Source: Chimonanthus salicifolius (lineage: Eukaryota; Streptophyta; Magnoliopsida; Laurales; Calycanthaceae). Taken from it: 64,000 nucleotides of DNA. The notes below the pieces were generated by a model. It did not search any database and was not told the origin of the DNA. It saw nothing but the letters and a program-made list of their open reading frames with translations. Shown here piece after piece: positions 1 to 12,600 of the stretch (positions within the stretch are counted from its first letter, which is position 1; every line of letters begins with the position of its first letter). Made by a program: the position numbers and the translations under genes. The stretch is from the NCBI GenBank assembly GCA_013350335.1, contig CM023535.1:24831746-24895745 (forward strand), given 5' to 3'.

Positions 1-134
1 TTTGAAAAAAATCATTTTAAAAAAATAAATAAAGCTTTTTATAAAAATATATATATACTAGATATCGGCCGGACAGAGACCTCGGCTAAATTTCTTTTTA
101 TATGGCGAAAACATATCCAAATTTTATACCCCTG
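1..134. mobile_element. Terminal piece of a TATCGG-type hAT element
   Basis: The piece contains a TATCGGCC motif at about 63-71 and ends in CCCCTG at 134. Read on the minus strand, the end starts CAGGGGTATAAAATTT, which resembles the ends of the hAT elements at 17000 and 13880. The other end lies outside the window, so neither a target duplication nor the length can be checked. Confidence 0.4.
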
Positions 135-148
135 CACCAAGCAATGAC

Positions 149-375
149 TAGGCCTGTTCATGGGCTGGATTAGACTGGATTTTGTCCACAAAAGCCTGAG
201 CCTATCCAAAACCCAAAACCCATCACGATTTTTAAGTCCAGGCCCACCATTTAAAGTTTTTCATCATCAATAGGCCTCAACAGACTTTTAAGTAAAAGCC
301 GCCCAACAGACACAAATCTCATAAAAACTCATTTAAGTTAGAGTCAGGCCAAGCTTGAAAAAATGAACATCCCTA
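149..375. mobile_element. Small hAT-like MITE, 227 bp
   Basis: The ends are inverted copies: TAGGCCTGTTCAT on the left, and TAGGGATGTTCAT when the right end is read on the minus strand. The direct repeat ATGAC flanks both sides (144-148 and 376-380); it becomes AATGAC if one end base is assigned to the target site. There is no coding capacity. The TAGGGATG-type end is shared with the hAT element at 14773-16335. A target duplication of 5-6 bp is short for hAT (usually 8), so the superfamily call is tentative. Confidence 0.6.
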
Positions 376-766
376 ATGACAAAACTTGTCAAAACCAAGA
401 CTATTGGCAATGAAGCCCAAACCTGGCAATTTAAGCTCGTTTAACAATTGGGGCTCGCAAATAGAGATCCAAATTTCACCCCCCATGCACAGATGTAAAT
501 GGCTGCATGAGCACAAATACAACTCAACCTTGGTTTTAACTGCAGAATTTGTTTGGTATCATAACCCAAAATATAACATAAATAAATCTTATAATTCTCT
601 TCATCATTTTAGTCCAAGACGTTGGATGGTTACGTGATGCTTGAGACACAGCAACACCTCACTTGAGTGATAAAACAACTAAGCAGCAAGCAGATTATGT
701 AACTATCGCACTATAATGCATAACAAAGTTTCACTAGTATCAGTCTGTTGGGATCGATGGATTCCT
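376..766. other. RPS8 downstream intergenic DNA
   Basis: I recognise no gene or repeat here. It probably holds the polyadenylation region of RPS8, which reads leftward, but no single convincing poly(A) signal could be assigned. Confidence 0.4.
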
Positions 767-946
767 GATTATCCTAGACAGCAAACAGCAAATATGCAAG
801 AAACAGGAACATGGTGAAGAACGGAGAACTTGGAGCTGGAGCCAGCTCAAGCACCAGATTATCCTAGACGGCGAACAGCAAATATGCATGAAACAGGAAC
901 ATGGTGAAGAATGGAGAACTTGGAGACAGGTCAAGCAGAAGCACCA
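767..946 (-). repeat. 90-bp tandem duplication across the RPS8 stop codon
   Basis: Two direct copies (767-856 and 857-946) share long identical stretches such as CAGGAACATGGTGAAGAA. The right copy contains the last codons and stop codon of RPS8 (931-933). The left copy is the same segment repeated in the 3' UTR, with substitutions near the stop position. Confidence 0.85.
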
Positions 947-2166
947 GCGCCACCTTTGCCTTTCTTCCTTTGGAGCTTCTTCATGTAGAACTCCAGCTCC
1001 TTTCCTTCTAAAATGTATCTGTTAACAAAAGGAATGAAGGTGATAAATCTAAAAAAGCCAGACGAAGTGAGAAAGATAAACATCCATGTAGAGGTTGTGT
1101 GCTATCAATTTACCCATCAGCTCTACCACATTGACCCGGGCGAGAGGAAATAGCAGCTAACAACCTGCCACTGCCAAACTGCTCCTCAATATGGGTATCA
1201 AGTTTATGACCCTGCTGGCGCTTCTCCAGCTTCCTCAAAACATGGTTGCTCTTCTTCAATTCCTCTGCAACAGTCTCACCCTCCTGTCCCTGCAGCCAGC
1301 AGCAGCCCAAAAGGAATCTTCAATTGTCAGATCAAATAATTAACAGATAAGCCCAAAAAACAAAAAACCTGAGACAACGTGCTTTGTTTTTGGACCAAAT
1401 GATATATGTTATTATCTTGCATGGGTTGAAGTTGGCAATGACAAAACAACTAATGGATAAAGTAATGGGGCAGAGAAGTGTGGACTGAGAAGAAAAGATA
1501 GTATGAACGTGCATTAGGGGAACCTAAAGTTTGCCCCCAAGGGAAGAAAAGATTAGGGATTACATTTTAAGATGATTTGGCACATAAGCAGAACATGAAA
1601 CAATGCTAGTTCAAACAATTAAATGGTTACAAGTAAAAGATAAAAGAGGAACACAGTAATAAAGACTTAAATGAGGTGGCAAGATAGGATGTAATAATTA
1701 TGGAGTGATGAAGAACATATTTTTTAGGGACAAGTGAAACAATAGAACTCAAAAAACCAATCCAAGTACATGGAATGATGATGCAGATCGCAACAACAAG
1801 AACATGCCAACCTTATATTATGAGACACTCAGATCATGCCCTAGTCGTGGAATTTGCCCCCATGTTAGGGTGGTAAATCATAAGCTGTAAATACATATTT
1901 CACTAATCTAAGAACAGTTTTCACGAAAACTTTGGTTTGTGGAGCCCATACTAGACCTAATGAATCCAATTCCCCCCGCCCTGCCCTCACACCTATGTAC
2001 CCCTATGAATTGTACCCGTACCCAATTTGACACAAATTTGATTTTTAAAACTAATTGATCTAATCTGATGAATTTCCATAGTTTGATAAATAAGAAAATT
2101 TGAGGGCCTCAAAAAGCATGGTTCATTTATACAATCAAAATGAAATTTCACATGCACCATATACAA

Positions 2167-2199
<33 letters not shown>

Positions 2200-5100
2200 A
2201 ATTTCACATGACGGACGTCTTTCGTGAGGGGCAAATTATCTTGTCCAAATGGGGTCCACCTAAGCCATACTAACCCCCCATATCACCAACCCCCCCCACC
2301 CCCCCCAACACCAACCCTCTTTCACATCCTACCCGATGCCGTGAATTCAATCCCTACCCAATTTAAATCCACATTGAGTTGATCTCACCATTGGATTGAA
2401 ATCCATTCGAAACTATCCCCATTTTGAGTTCATCTCACTGTTGGATTAAAATCAGGACTTTTGAAATCCAATGGACTTAATTTTTTGAGTAGCATCATCT
2501 GGAAAATGCCTTTCAAGTGGGGCCCCTATCTATCTATCTATCATGCCCCCTAGCTATCTATCCAACCCCACCCCCTGGCCCCCCACCCATGTGGTCCATC
2601 CATCTATCTATTTATTTGCTACATTGTAACGTATTCTTTGAAATGGTTGAAACATTCTTGCTGGATTCTTCAAGTATTCAATAAGAATGTGTTAGATTCT
2701 TCATGGATTACTTCATAATAGCCTAAGATTATTCTCTATGGTGACAAAATATTATCATATTTTCTTCTTTCGTTATCTAATTAAATATTAAAATGGTTAA
2801 TAATAATTGATTTAAGTTTATATAACTAATTGTGTTTTTTAATTTAAAGTAAATATTTATTTAAGAATATTCAAACATTATGTAGAATCCATGTCTTGGG
2901 AGTAGCCATTTCAGACAATGGGTATCTGGGCTTATTCCAAGCTTCTAACACAAAATACATAAAGAGGGAAAGAAATAGGCAACTCATAGCAACTATGTAA
3001 GCAATAATGCTGTGAGATAAGTTATTCATAGTGAGGTTCTAATAAAAAGTTGCAAAGATGTCAACAGTAAAATGTAACAATTAAAATTTGCCAAAATTAC
3101 CAACCTGATTTTTACTTTTAATTACATGATGGCCTCTTGTTGCATTTTTAAAGCGTTCTAAACTAAAAAATCATTCACTATGTTTCCAAAAAAATAGCTA
3201 TTTTTTTAATTAAAAACTTGTTTACCAGCGAAAAAGAAATTTATGCTAGCATATTCAATTGGAATGTGGTCATATTGCAAATAAAGCAGTGGTACAGTCT
3301 CATCCAAACACACTGGATATGGAAGTTTAAATCATATTCTAACTCTGTCAACAGAGTCTGTAAATCTAAACATGCCATTCTCATCAAAAATTCACAAATG
3401 AGAAATATCGAACAAAGCATAATTGCCTTTTTCAGTCTCAGGTCAAGCAAAAGAAAAGGGACACCATAAATAATAAAGACAAAATTCATGGACTAAGCAG
3501 CAAATAAAAGAAATGCTCAAATCAATATATCACCAACAGAAAATTTGAGTTCATATAAATAAATGGGTTTGAAATGACAATGAGCACATAGAAAACAACC
3601 AAAAGCTATACAGCTACAACCCTTTAAAAGAGACAATACCTCTGCTGCTTCCTTCTTGGCAGCAGGAGCCTTCTTCTTCCTGCCAATTTCAACACCGTAG
3701 TGCTGCAAGTACCACTGCCTAAATGGGGCAGCATCAACCTGAACAATGGCACTCTTGACCAGGGTCTGTGTCCTGACGAGCTCATTATTAGATGCATTGT
3801 AGACCACATCAAGGATACGGGTCTTACGGGTAACAGCCTCGCTGCCCCATGAGTAGTTCCCAGTGTCCAATCGAAGGGCACGCCATTTCACGTTCCCTCC
3901 CCTAACACGAATCCTCCTCACCGTCTTGTTGCTTGAGATCTTTGTGTTTGCTGGCTGGCGGCCAAGCTCGTACCTTCACCAAAAGAACAAACAAACAAAT
4001 CATCAAAAGCCTTTTAGTAGAACCATATCCACCCCACATTTAATGTGGTCACAACAATCAAAGTCTGATGATAATCTTAAGACATGACATTTCAACAGAT
4101 GTGACACTTGAAAAATGCACAATGGAAATTCCACATATGGAACCCTAAATTGAAAAAATTCAGAAACGCCATGCAAAAGAAGCCCATGTTTCGGCCCATC
4201 AGAAAATGACCAATCAAGATTCATGCATAGACAAATGACCCAACCCAGAGTTACCAAAATAAAAAACAGATACAGGATGCGACGTGAGAATGAAGAGGCA
4301 TATGCTCCAATTTCTGATGGATCCAGAATTAATAGATCTCAGGTGATTCCTGCTATTGGTATCTTCTAGATAAATATATAAAAAATTTGAAAGATGGTGA
4401 CCAAATGCAATGTCCAGGTGATCCAGATTCCAAGAGCAGCTAATGACCGAGCAGATCAGTTGGCTAAAGAGGGGGTGCAGCTGAGGAATGTTGGAATTCT
4501 AAGGGAATGTAAATGCTTTGTGTAATTGGTGGTGTTTTTAATGAAGCATTTGATAATTAGCCATTTTCATTCTGGCTGTATTCTTTATTCAACGTGATAA
4601 AATTGTAATCATTCCAAGAAAAATAATAATAACATTTATGGTCAAGTGTGACACAAATTTGATAAACAGGAAATGAGAAGTGTAAGCATTTGAAACCCCC
4701 ACCCTAAGAGGGGGAACATCAATAATTCAAGATCAGGAAAAAAGTTGGGCATATTTGGAAAGCTGGGTTAAATAACCCACTTAAAATTCCACAACCACCA
4801 CAAAAACCAGTTTGCCATTTTAAACTTCACCTAAACCGATTTAGGAATCTGAACCTGGTGCACACTAAAGGAATATCATAGCATGACCTTTCAAAATACA
4901 CGATGTCGGCACAAAATGCAGGGAGCATATAACAAAGCATACAATGGATCCAGGCTCCCAAATTCGGGCACGAGAGAGAGTACCTCCATATTATCAGTGG
5001 TCATCACATGCATGCACTAATAAGAGCCAGCTACGACAGTGGACAACTTATACAGTATGTCCAAATCCAAATACCAAACAGGGTATTAGCAATCTAATCT

Positions 5101-6287
5101 CATAAAACTACCATCACCAAGACACCAACTCAAACCTGATGAATACACCAAGTCCCAAAACCAGAACATAAACGAAACAAAGCCACAAACATCAGATTTG
5201 CAAGTAGGAGATTTCAGCAGTACAAAACATGAAATAAGCTGACCAAGAGATTGAGGGTTTAGAATCTACTATTCCATTTGAACGCATAGAAAGCACTATA
5301 TCAAGAAATAACCATATGTAACTTAAAACAGAAATTAGTATGGCCTTTTCCATTTTTCTAGAGCACACTACTTTTCACATATCAAACCTGGGAGTCCTGC
5401 TTGATTAGATTGCCAAATTTCATGGGCTTTGCTTCCTTTTTTTTTACCTTGACTGGTGATTTGGGTACACAAGTGAAATAATTCAGAATAAGAGTCGTGC
5501 TTGGATGACACATGCAAGTAAATTGATCAGATTGGAATCAAATCTCTGTTCGGATTTGTGGAAAAATAACCAATTTTAGGTGAAAGTACAAATGAGGTTA
5601 ACCATTTATGTTAAACAGTGGTTGTTTTATTGTAAAGCACTTCTCCATCCGGGAATCCACTTTCTACTTACTGGACTGTCGAATTTTGTGGGTTTTGCCT
5701 TTCTTTCCACTTTGAGAGAACATGGGTCGTGTTTGGATGATGAAACAAAAGTGATAAATTTGATTGGAGAACGAGATAATCCAACAATGAATAATAAGAA
5801 ACAAAATGGTGAAATGCATCCTAGTGATAAAACAGATTGGAGGGTGAGACATTCCAGCAGTGAATAACAAGAAATGAAATGGTGAAACTTGAGGTTTAAA
5901 ATCTAATGTTCCGTTCCAAACCTTGGGACGGATGCATCTAAGGAAAGTACTTACCTGGAAAATAGCAATTTTTAGCAGAAAATGCATGAAAGGGTTTAAT
6001 CATTATCGCCAACGATGTTTAATTTCCAAGAAAGCAATTTCCGTCCAAAACAACCAGACGGAGACTATAGTTTTAATTGAATAAGGGAAAAAAAAACGGT
6101 GGATAAATGTGGGAGAGAGGGGATCTTACTTTCTCTTTTTCCTCCAAGCTTTCTTCTTTCCACCTGTGGCGCGCCTCTTGTGCATCGAATCTCGAGAGAT
6201 ACCTGTAAATACAAGTCCATGATAAGCTCAGAACAAGCACAAGAGGGAGAAAGCGATAGAAACCAGAAAACGATGCTCCTTACCCAT
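931..6287 (-). CDS. RPS8: 40S ribosomal protein S8 (eS8)
   Basis: The gene encodes a structural protein of the small cytosolic ribosomal subunit. Five coding exons read leftward: 6284-6287 (ATG G), 6130-6202, 3640-3973, 1114-1289 and 931-1018. All introns are GT-AG, and the exons sum to 675 nt, giving 224 residues plus stop, close to the usual ~220. Recognisable eS8 segments are the N-terminus [19 protein letters not shown], then [50 protein letters not shown], and the lysine-rich tail [16 protein letters not shown]. The Lys/Arg-rich ends suit rRNA binding. Introns measure 81, 2156, 2350 and 95 nt. The start is fixed by family homology and by the four-base first coding exon, an arrangement often seen in ribosomal protein genes. 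The frame has no defect, so the gene looks functional. A 90-bp duplication at the 3' end adds a second stop-region copy to the UTR. Confidence 0.97.
1290..3639 (-). other. RPS8 intron 3
   Basis: This 2.35-kb intron holds an (AT)n tract (about 2168-2198), CTAT/CATC-rich microsatellite DNA (2527-2610) and a dispersed repeat (about 1940-2100). Diverged relatives of that repeat occur at 48820-48990: both carry TGAATTGTACCCG-like or TGAATTGCACCCA-like strings, then CTGATGAATTT. I saw no snoRNA or other gene. Confidence 0.6.
3974..6129 (-). other. RPS8 intron 2
   Basis: This 2.16-kb intron contains a LINE scrap (4412-4640) and an internal, diverged direct duplication. Segments near 5205-5330 and 5395-5560 have partners near 5848-5950 and 5668-5785 (for example GTCGTGCTTGGATGA versus GTCGTGTTTGGATGA). 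Otherwise I see nothing recognisable. Confidence 0.5.
4412..4640 (+). mobile_element. LINE 3' end remnant (RNase H tail)
   Basis: A short frame from 4412 to the stop at 4523-4525 reads [20 protein letters not shown], the C-terminal signature of the RNase H domain of plant L1-type LINEs (PRxANxxADxLAKxG). An A/T-rich tail follows and ends in AAGAAAAATAATAATAA. It is 5' truncated, as is usual for LINEs, and sits antisense within RPS8 intron 2. Confidence 0.75.
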
Positions 6288-6336
6288 CTTCGCTGAGCAG
6301 CTGACAGCAAGACTATCTTCTCCCTCTTTCTCAGTT

Positions 6337-6391
6337 GGCCCAAAACCCTAACCCTAACATGGGAGCTCAACTTTAAATTTTATAAATATAG
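6337..6391 (-). promoter_or_regulatory. RPS8 core promoter: TATA, telo-box, site II
   Basis: On the minus strand, upstream to downstream, a TATA-like TATATTTATAAAA (about 6376-6389) is followed ~25 bases later by TTAGGGTTAGGGTTTT (6342-6357), a doubled telo-box. A TGGGCC site II element follows (6337-6342), about 50 bases before the ATG. Telo-box plus site II is the known signature of plant ribosomal protein promoters, linked to TCP factors and growth-coupled expression. The spacing places transcription initiation at or near the telo-box. Confidence 0.8.
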
Positions 6392-6872
6392 AGTTAGAAG
6401 GGGCATTTAGGTCATTGTGTCTTCTGTAGACCTTAAGGCTAAGATGGCTTATTCCGGCCCGATCACAACCCAAATCTATACACTATAATTACAAGTTTCC
6501 AACCCTAACATGGTTGGAAGTTGGAACCACTTAAAATTTTGATTAATTAAATTAGACATACTTGGAATATTATTCTAAATCATTTAAGGGACAAACATGA
6601 ATATCCCTTGCACTAGGGGTTCAAAAACCAAATTTACATATATAAAAATTGATATTGAAGAAAATTGTTATATATAGAATCGTAATTTGAGTTATATGTA
6701 TCTTTTATAAAATCATTTGTTAGTATATGATTATTTCAAAAATAACTTTATACAATTTTTTTCTTTTTCAAATAAAAATGAAAAATAACTTATATTGATA
6801 TTTTTTTAAAAAAAAAAAAACATGTAAGCTATAACCTCTATCAAATGCGAGGGTTACCGAAAAATGTAAACC
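6392..6872. other. Intergenic AT-rich DNA upstream of RPS8
   Basis: I see no gene. The stretch includes a second site II-like GGCCCG near 6457 and a TAGGGGTTCAAAAACC string at 6614 that resembles a hAT end but has no matching partner or target duplication. Confidence 0.4.
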
Positions 6873-6884
6873 TAAGGTGCAAAT

Positions 6885-7375
6885 ATCGGCCGATACGATA
6901 AGTATCGGCAGTACAGTTGGAATATTGGCCGATGTGGACGATAAACGGTCTCCAATATCGGCCCCAATATCGGCCGATATTGGCAAATATCGGTTTATTA
7001 CATTTTTTTTTCTTTTTTTTTAAAAAAAAAATACAATATCGGCCGATACGGCCGATATATCGGTCCGTATATCGGACGCAATATCGCCTGATATACTATT
7101 TATCGGTTTGGAAAGTCTGGTTTTTTTTAAAAAAAAAAATTATCGGTAGTGGGACCCACTGGATATCGGCGATATTGGGTACAAATATCGGGCGATATTT
7201 GGACCGTTTATAGGTCCAAAATATCGGCCGATAAGCCCCCAATATCGGTCCGTAACGATTCATGTAATATTAATTAAAAATTAATATCGGCGATATTTTA
7301 AACGATTATCGGGCGATATATCACGGACGATATATCGCGCGATATTTCGTCCAAAATATCGCCCAGGAATCCTGC
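6885..7375. repeat. Subterminal TATCGG(CCGATA) array, left arm
   Basis: About twenty copies of TATCGG or its complement CCGATA occur here. Many are fused as the palindrome TATCGGCCGATA or as shorter forms (TATCGGCGATA, TATCGGGCGATA, TATCGCGCGATA). Clustered subterminal motifs are the usual transposase-binding sites of hAT elements such as Ac and Tag1. The same motif recurs in the right arm at 13806-13870. Confidence 0.85.
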
Positions 7376-8087
7376 ATCATATCTCATCCAACAGGCTATG
7401 GGATTCTTTCTGTTTCCCACGCCTGAATTTCTTAATATTTTTTCTGAAACCCGTGATCTGAACCGACCGAACTCTTCCACTATATTAGTACCCCATACAT
7501 CTCCTCATTCAGCCACAAATTCATTCCGAAACTCACTCATCCAGCAGTGGTATTTTCAAACTCCTATCCCCATCTTACAAACGGTCATCCGGGTTATCTT
7601 AGAAATCCTTGTGTATTATTGGCTTATCTTAGAAGATCATTCCGTTCAAACTACTGGAAATATATTGATCTTCATTTTCATGTAAGTTTTTATTCCATTT
7701 TTATTTTTTAGCCTTCTGATCTAAATATTTTATGGTTTTAATGTATAGTTTAATATTTAATGTATTTTTTGTAATATGTTGTTGTTTTAGAAATATAGAT
7801 TATTAATTATTGATAGTGATTTATTTATACTTAAAGCCTTAAACATTTAGCATAGAAGTTATCATGAATGTATGATATTTTTTTTCATGCAGATTAGTTT
7901 TTTTTTTCATTTTCTTTTATTTTCTAATGTGAAAATGTACTACAAAACATTATAAGAATTAAGAAATAGTAATTATTGGGAAAAGTTGCTGATTTTTTTT
8001 ATAAAACATCCCTCTGATTTTAGAAAGAAGGTTTTGTGAAAAAATATAAATTTCATGCAACGTAATTATTAATTTAAAATATTTAAA
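7376..8087 (+). other. Unassigned spacer inside the hAT element
   Basis: This lies between the left arm and the tandem array. The first 300 bases are less AT-rich and include an open stretch at 7398-7685 with no recognisable domain; the rest is AT-rich. It could be the 5' leader of the transposase transcript, but nothing proves it. Confidence 0.35.
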
Positions 8088-9592
8088 CAAAAACCTCAAT
8101 TTCATGTGATAAATTATGAAAAAATATGTAAATATACCGAAAACGTATGAATATTTTTTAAACCAACCCTCTCAGTGAGTAGTATTTGTGTACTGTAAAA
8201 AAATTCAGTTTCAAAGTACATGAGGCTTTTTTTTTTAATTTTATCACTTAATCCCCCATTTTCATGTGATAAATTACGAAAAAATATGTAAATGTACCCA
8301 AAACGTATGAATATTTTTTAACCCAACCCTCTCAGTGAGTAGTGTTTGTGAACTGTAAAAAAAGTAGTATTTGACAGTAGATGAGGTTTTTTTTTTAATT
8401 TTATCATTTAATCCCCCATTTTCATGTGATAAATTATGAAAAAAATATGTAAATGTACCCAAAACGTATGAATATTTTTTAACCCAACCCTCTCAGTGAG
8501 TAGTGTTTGTGAACTGTAAAAAAATTAGTATTTGACAGTAGATGAGGTTTTTTTTTTAATTTTATCATTTAATCCCCCATTTTCATGTGATAAATTCTGA
8601 AAAAAATATGTAAATGTACCCAAAATGTATGAATATTTTTTAACCCAACCCTATCAGTGAGTAGTGTTTTTGAACTGTAAAAACAGTAGTATTTGACAGT
8701 AGATGAGGTTTTTTTTAATTTTATCATTTAATCCCCCATTTTCATGTGATAAATTGTCAAAAAATGTGTAAATGTATAAAAAAAATCAGATTATTTTTTA
8801 AATGAAGCCTCTGAATTTTTAGTGTGTTATTACTGTAAAAAGTTTCTGGTTCACAGCAGATGATTTTTTTTTTTATTTTATCATTTAATCCCCCATTTTC
8901 ATGTGATAAATTGTGAAAAAATGTGTAAATGTATCAAAAAAATCAGATTCTTTTTTTAAATGAAGCCTCTGACTTTGTAGTGTGTTATTACTATAAAAAG
9001 TTTTCAGGTTCACAGCAGATGATTTTTTTTTTAATTTTATCATTTAATCCCCCATTTTCATGTGATAAATTGCTGAAAAAATGTGTAAATGTATCAAAAA
9101 AATCAGATTCTTTTTTTAAATGAAGCCTCTGACTTTGTAGTAGTGTTATTACTATAAAAAGTTTCAGGTTCACAGCAGATGATGTTTTTTTTTAATTTTA
9201 TCATTTAATCCCCCATTTTCATGTGATAAATTATGAAAAAATGTGTAAATGTATCAAAAAAAATCAGATTCTTTTTTTAAATGAAGCCTCTGACTTTGTA
9301 GTGTGTTATTACTATAAAAAGTTTCAGGTTCACAGCAGATGATGTTTTTTTTTTAATTTTATCATTTAATCCCCCATTTTCATGTGATAAATTGTGAAAA
9401 AATGTGTAAATGTATCAAAAAAATCAGATTCTTTTTTTAAATGAAACCTCTGACTTTGTAGTGTGTTATTACTGTAAAAAGTTTCAGGTTCACAGCAGAT
9501 GATTTTTTTTTTTAATTTTATCATTTAATCCCCTATTTTCATGTGATAAATTGCTAAAAAATGTGTAAATGTATCAAAAAAATCAGATTCTT
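8088..9592 (+). repeat. ~160-bp tandem array upstream of transposase
   Basis: About 9.5 direct units occur, marked by CCCCCATTTTCATGTGATAAATT at about 8252, 8413, 8574, 8736, 8891, 9050, 9211 and 9371, with variants near 8095 and 9531. Spacing is 155-162 bp. Units 1-4 share one variable half (ACGTATGAATATTTTTTAACCC...); units 5-10 share another (AATCAGATTCTTTTTTTAAATG...). The last unit breaks off eight bases before the transposase ATG at 9601. Confidence 0.95.
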
Positions 9593-9600
9593 AAACAGCA

Positions 9601-12600
9601 ATGGCTAAGAACAATGAAGATCCAGCATGGCCGTTCGGTGAACGACATAGTAACAACAAAGTCAAATGCAACTTCTGTGAAAAGATGGTATCTGGAGGAA
9701 TAACCCGTTTGAAGGCACATATAGCCGGAAAGATGGGAGATGTAGCCGCTTGCAAATGCGCACCAGCACAAGCGCAAATTATTTGCAGGCAACTACTGGA
9801 AGTGAATGCCAAAAAAAAGAAAATAATGGCCGACTGTTTAGAAAGTGAAAGGGAGGGCCAATACGTGGAAAATGTCCCGTCGTCTTCAGAAGAGGATCCA
9901 GACGAGATTGAGGAGGACAGACACCTGCGGCGTGTAATGCGAATTAGTCGCCGCGAACATGAGATGAGAAGGCAGAGTGGTGCAGGTTAATTTCTTTAAA
10001 TTAATTGTTTAATGTAACAAAAGCAATTTATTTCTCAATTACATTAAAATGCCAAATACTGAATTTTAATACTCTACACAGGCAGTGTGAGTGGATCAGG
10101 GACTGCGCATGGATCATCCAGAAAAAAAATCTGGACTTATGGGCCAATGAAATTCCATTAAAAATGCATTCAGAGGAGGAGAACAAGCAAGGCCTGAACG
10201 CTACGGTGTAAATCCGAATACAGTTGGTGCTGGTGATCCAATGTGGGACAGACCAACTTCCTTGAAACAAAGAAAAATAAATCAAGTAGACAAAGAGACG
10301 GCAAAACAATTAGTTGGGACGGCAGTCACTAAGTTTTTCACCGACAGCCATCGGCCACCGACTGAAATCTTAAATCCATATTTTAAGTCTGTGTGCTTTG
10401 CATCCGCAACTGCTGGACCTAATATCAACTTCCCATCGCCGTATGAGATTTCTACCACGTTCATCCCCGGTGAAATACAGCGGATCTGAGAATAGGTAAA
10501 TAATTTTAAGTCTTCCTGGGAGGATACGGGAGTAACCCTTATGTCGGATGGCTGAAAGAGTGACGATAACCGTAGTATCGTTAACTTCCTCATTTATAAT
10601 CAATGTGGCACAGTGTATCATAAATCATACGACACATCAGGCCGAGTAAATGATGGTGACTTTCTTTGTAGCTTGATGGTGTCTGTCTGTGAAGAAATTG
10701 GACCTGAGAATGTTGTCCAAATTGTAATGGACAATGGAGCGGGCTATAAGTCGGGAGGGAGGAAGGTCGCGAACACATACCCGTGGATCTTATGGACCCC
10801 CTGTGCGGCCCACTACATAGACTTGATCCTCAAAGATTTTGCTAATGTGAGGGAATTTGGGAACCTAATTGACTGGTATAAGGATGTCACCACATTTATA
10901 TACAATCATGTTAGAATCTTAGAGGTAATGAGGAAGTACACGAAACGTCGTGAACTACTGCGACCTGCAGTAACACGTTTCGCCACAGTATTCCTTACGT
11001 TGCAGAGCTTCTTAAGAAACAAGACAGAATGGATGAAGATGGCGAGAAGTAGGTCATTTGCGAATGCGTTCGACATGAGGAACGCTGAACATCAAAGATA
11101 TTACCAGAACATTACACACTTATTTGTATCTAAAGTGTTCTGGGACAGTATTGTATCGGCCATCAACATCTCTGCTCCCATATTCACAGCACTCCGATTT
11201 GTAGACGGAGATAAGAAGCCGACGCTCCCCTATCTATTTGAATGCATGATAAAGGCTAAAACTGAAGTTGTGAAAGTTAATCCTCCGGTTCACTTCATGG
11301 AAATCATCAACGACAGGATTAATCAATTTTTATCTCCAACCAACAGTTCGTTGCAGGTTAGTTTTTTATTCGCTAGTGTGTTTATATCTTATTATTGTGC
11401 ATATCTTATATTTAGGCTAATCGCATTGTATTTCACTTGGCAGCATATTATTTGAATCCCTTCTCAAAGAAACCTAATGAGTTAGGTTTAGAACTGTCGA
11501 CCGACTCAATTCGTAACTGCGTAAGACGCACATTGGAGATTATGGGTGTCATGCATCCTGGTGAATGGGCGGCATGTTTTAGAGATGTACTGCTTTTGTT
11601 CATTATGATCTCCATATTTTTGATGATTTGAAAGTTGTTCATTATCCGATAATACTAATTGTATTTTATTTTATGTTTTGAAGTTACACAATTATGAGAA
11701 CCGCTTGGAGTCATTTGCAGATGAAGCTGCCGATGTTAGGTTGAGAGAGACGGCGACGATGAGTGCTACACAATGGTGGACATATTTTGGCAACAACTCA
11801 CCTATATTGAGGAAGTATGTCATCAAGCTGATGAGCCAAACGTGCAGTGCAACCAACTACGAGCGTAACTGGTCGACATTTAAATATGTCCATAGCAAGC
11901 CTCGAAACAAATTATCATCTCAAAGACTTAATGATTTAGTGTACCTACACTACAATCAGAGGCTAAGGGCAAGGAATTTGAGGAGGTACTCCAAGTTGAC
12001 ACGTGAAGATGCCGATGATTTTTTCGTCCCGATCGACCTCGAGTCTCTATTTACCTATAATGATCCATTAAGTGAATGGATCGAAGAGGAAGAACAACCT
12101 GTACTGCATGATCTAGATATATTATTTTTAGATCAAAGTATAGAGTTGGTAGAATTGCAAAATTCCGAGGACGAGACGGAAAATGAAGGTTGCCGCCATT
12201 CAATAAGTGTGTCCCGCCCTCCAAATGTGGGTCTAGAACGTCAGACAAGTACAAGGATGGCTCCACGTCGTCATTCTGTTAGTGAACGGCCCACTGGGAG
12301 AGATGGAGTATCTAGCTCTTCACAGAGGAGGAGATCATTAAGAGGAAAAGAACATGTTGTTCCGAGCAGCCAACCCAGCAGACGTGATTATGGGTCGGTT
12401 AGATCTGATTCTGATTCATCTACCGATGACGGTAATGGGTCAGATGATGGGTTGGATTTTACTCATCCAAATATTGTTGTGGATGTAGAGCCTGCCGGCC
12501 CACCGGGGTATTATCCCAACATGAGTGAAGTCCATTACCAACAGGATGATAGGCAACATACACCTCCTCATGGTGGAACAAACTTGCCTGGTGAAGGATA

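Noticed and set aside
1019..1113. snoRNA in an RPS8 intron
   Set aside because: I looked for C (RTGATGA) and D (CTGA) boxes in the short introns and found no paired set.
6614..6629. TAGGGGTTCAAAAACC as the left end of the 7-kb hAT element
   Set aside because: It resembles the right end, but the 8 bases before it (CCTTGCAC) do not match the right flank. The TATCGG-type end at 6873 fits better and has a 6-of-8 flank match.
8088..9592. CRISPR-like array
   Set aside because: The units are 160 bp with no separate unique spacers, in a plant nuclear context; it is a plain tandem repeat.
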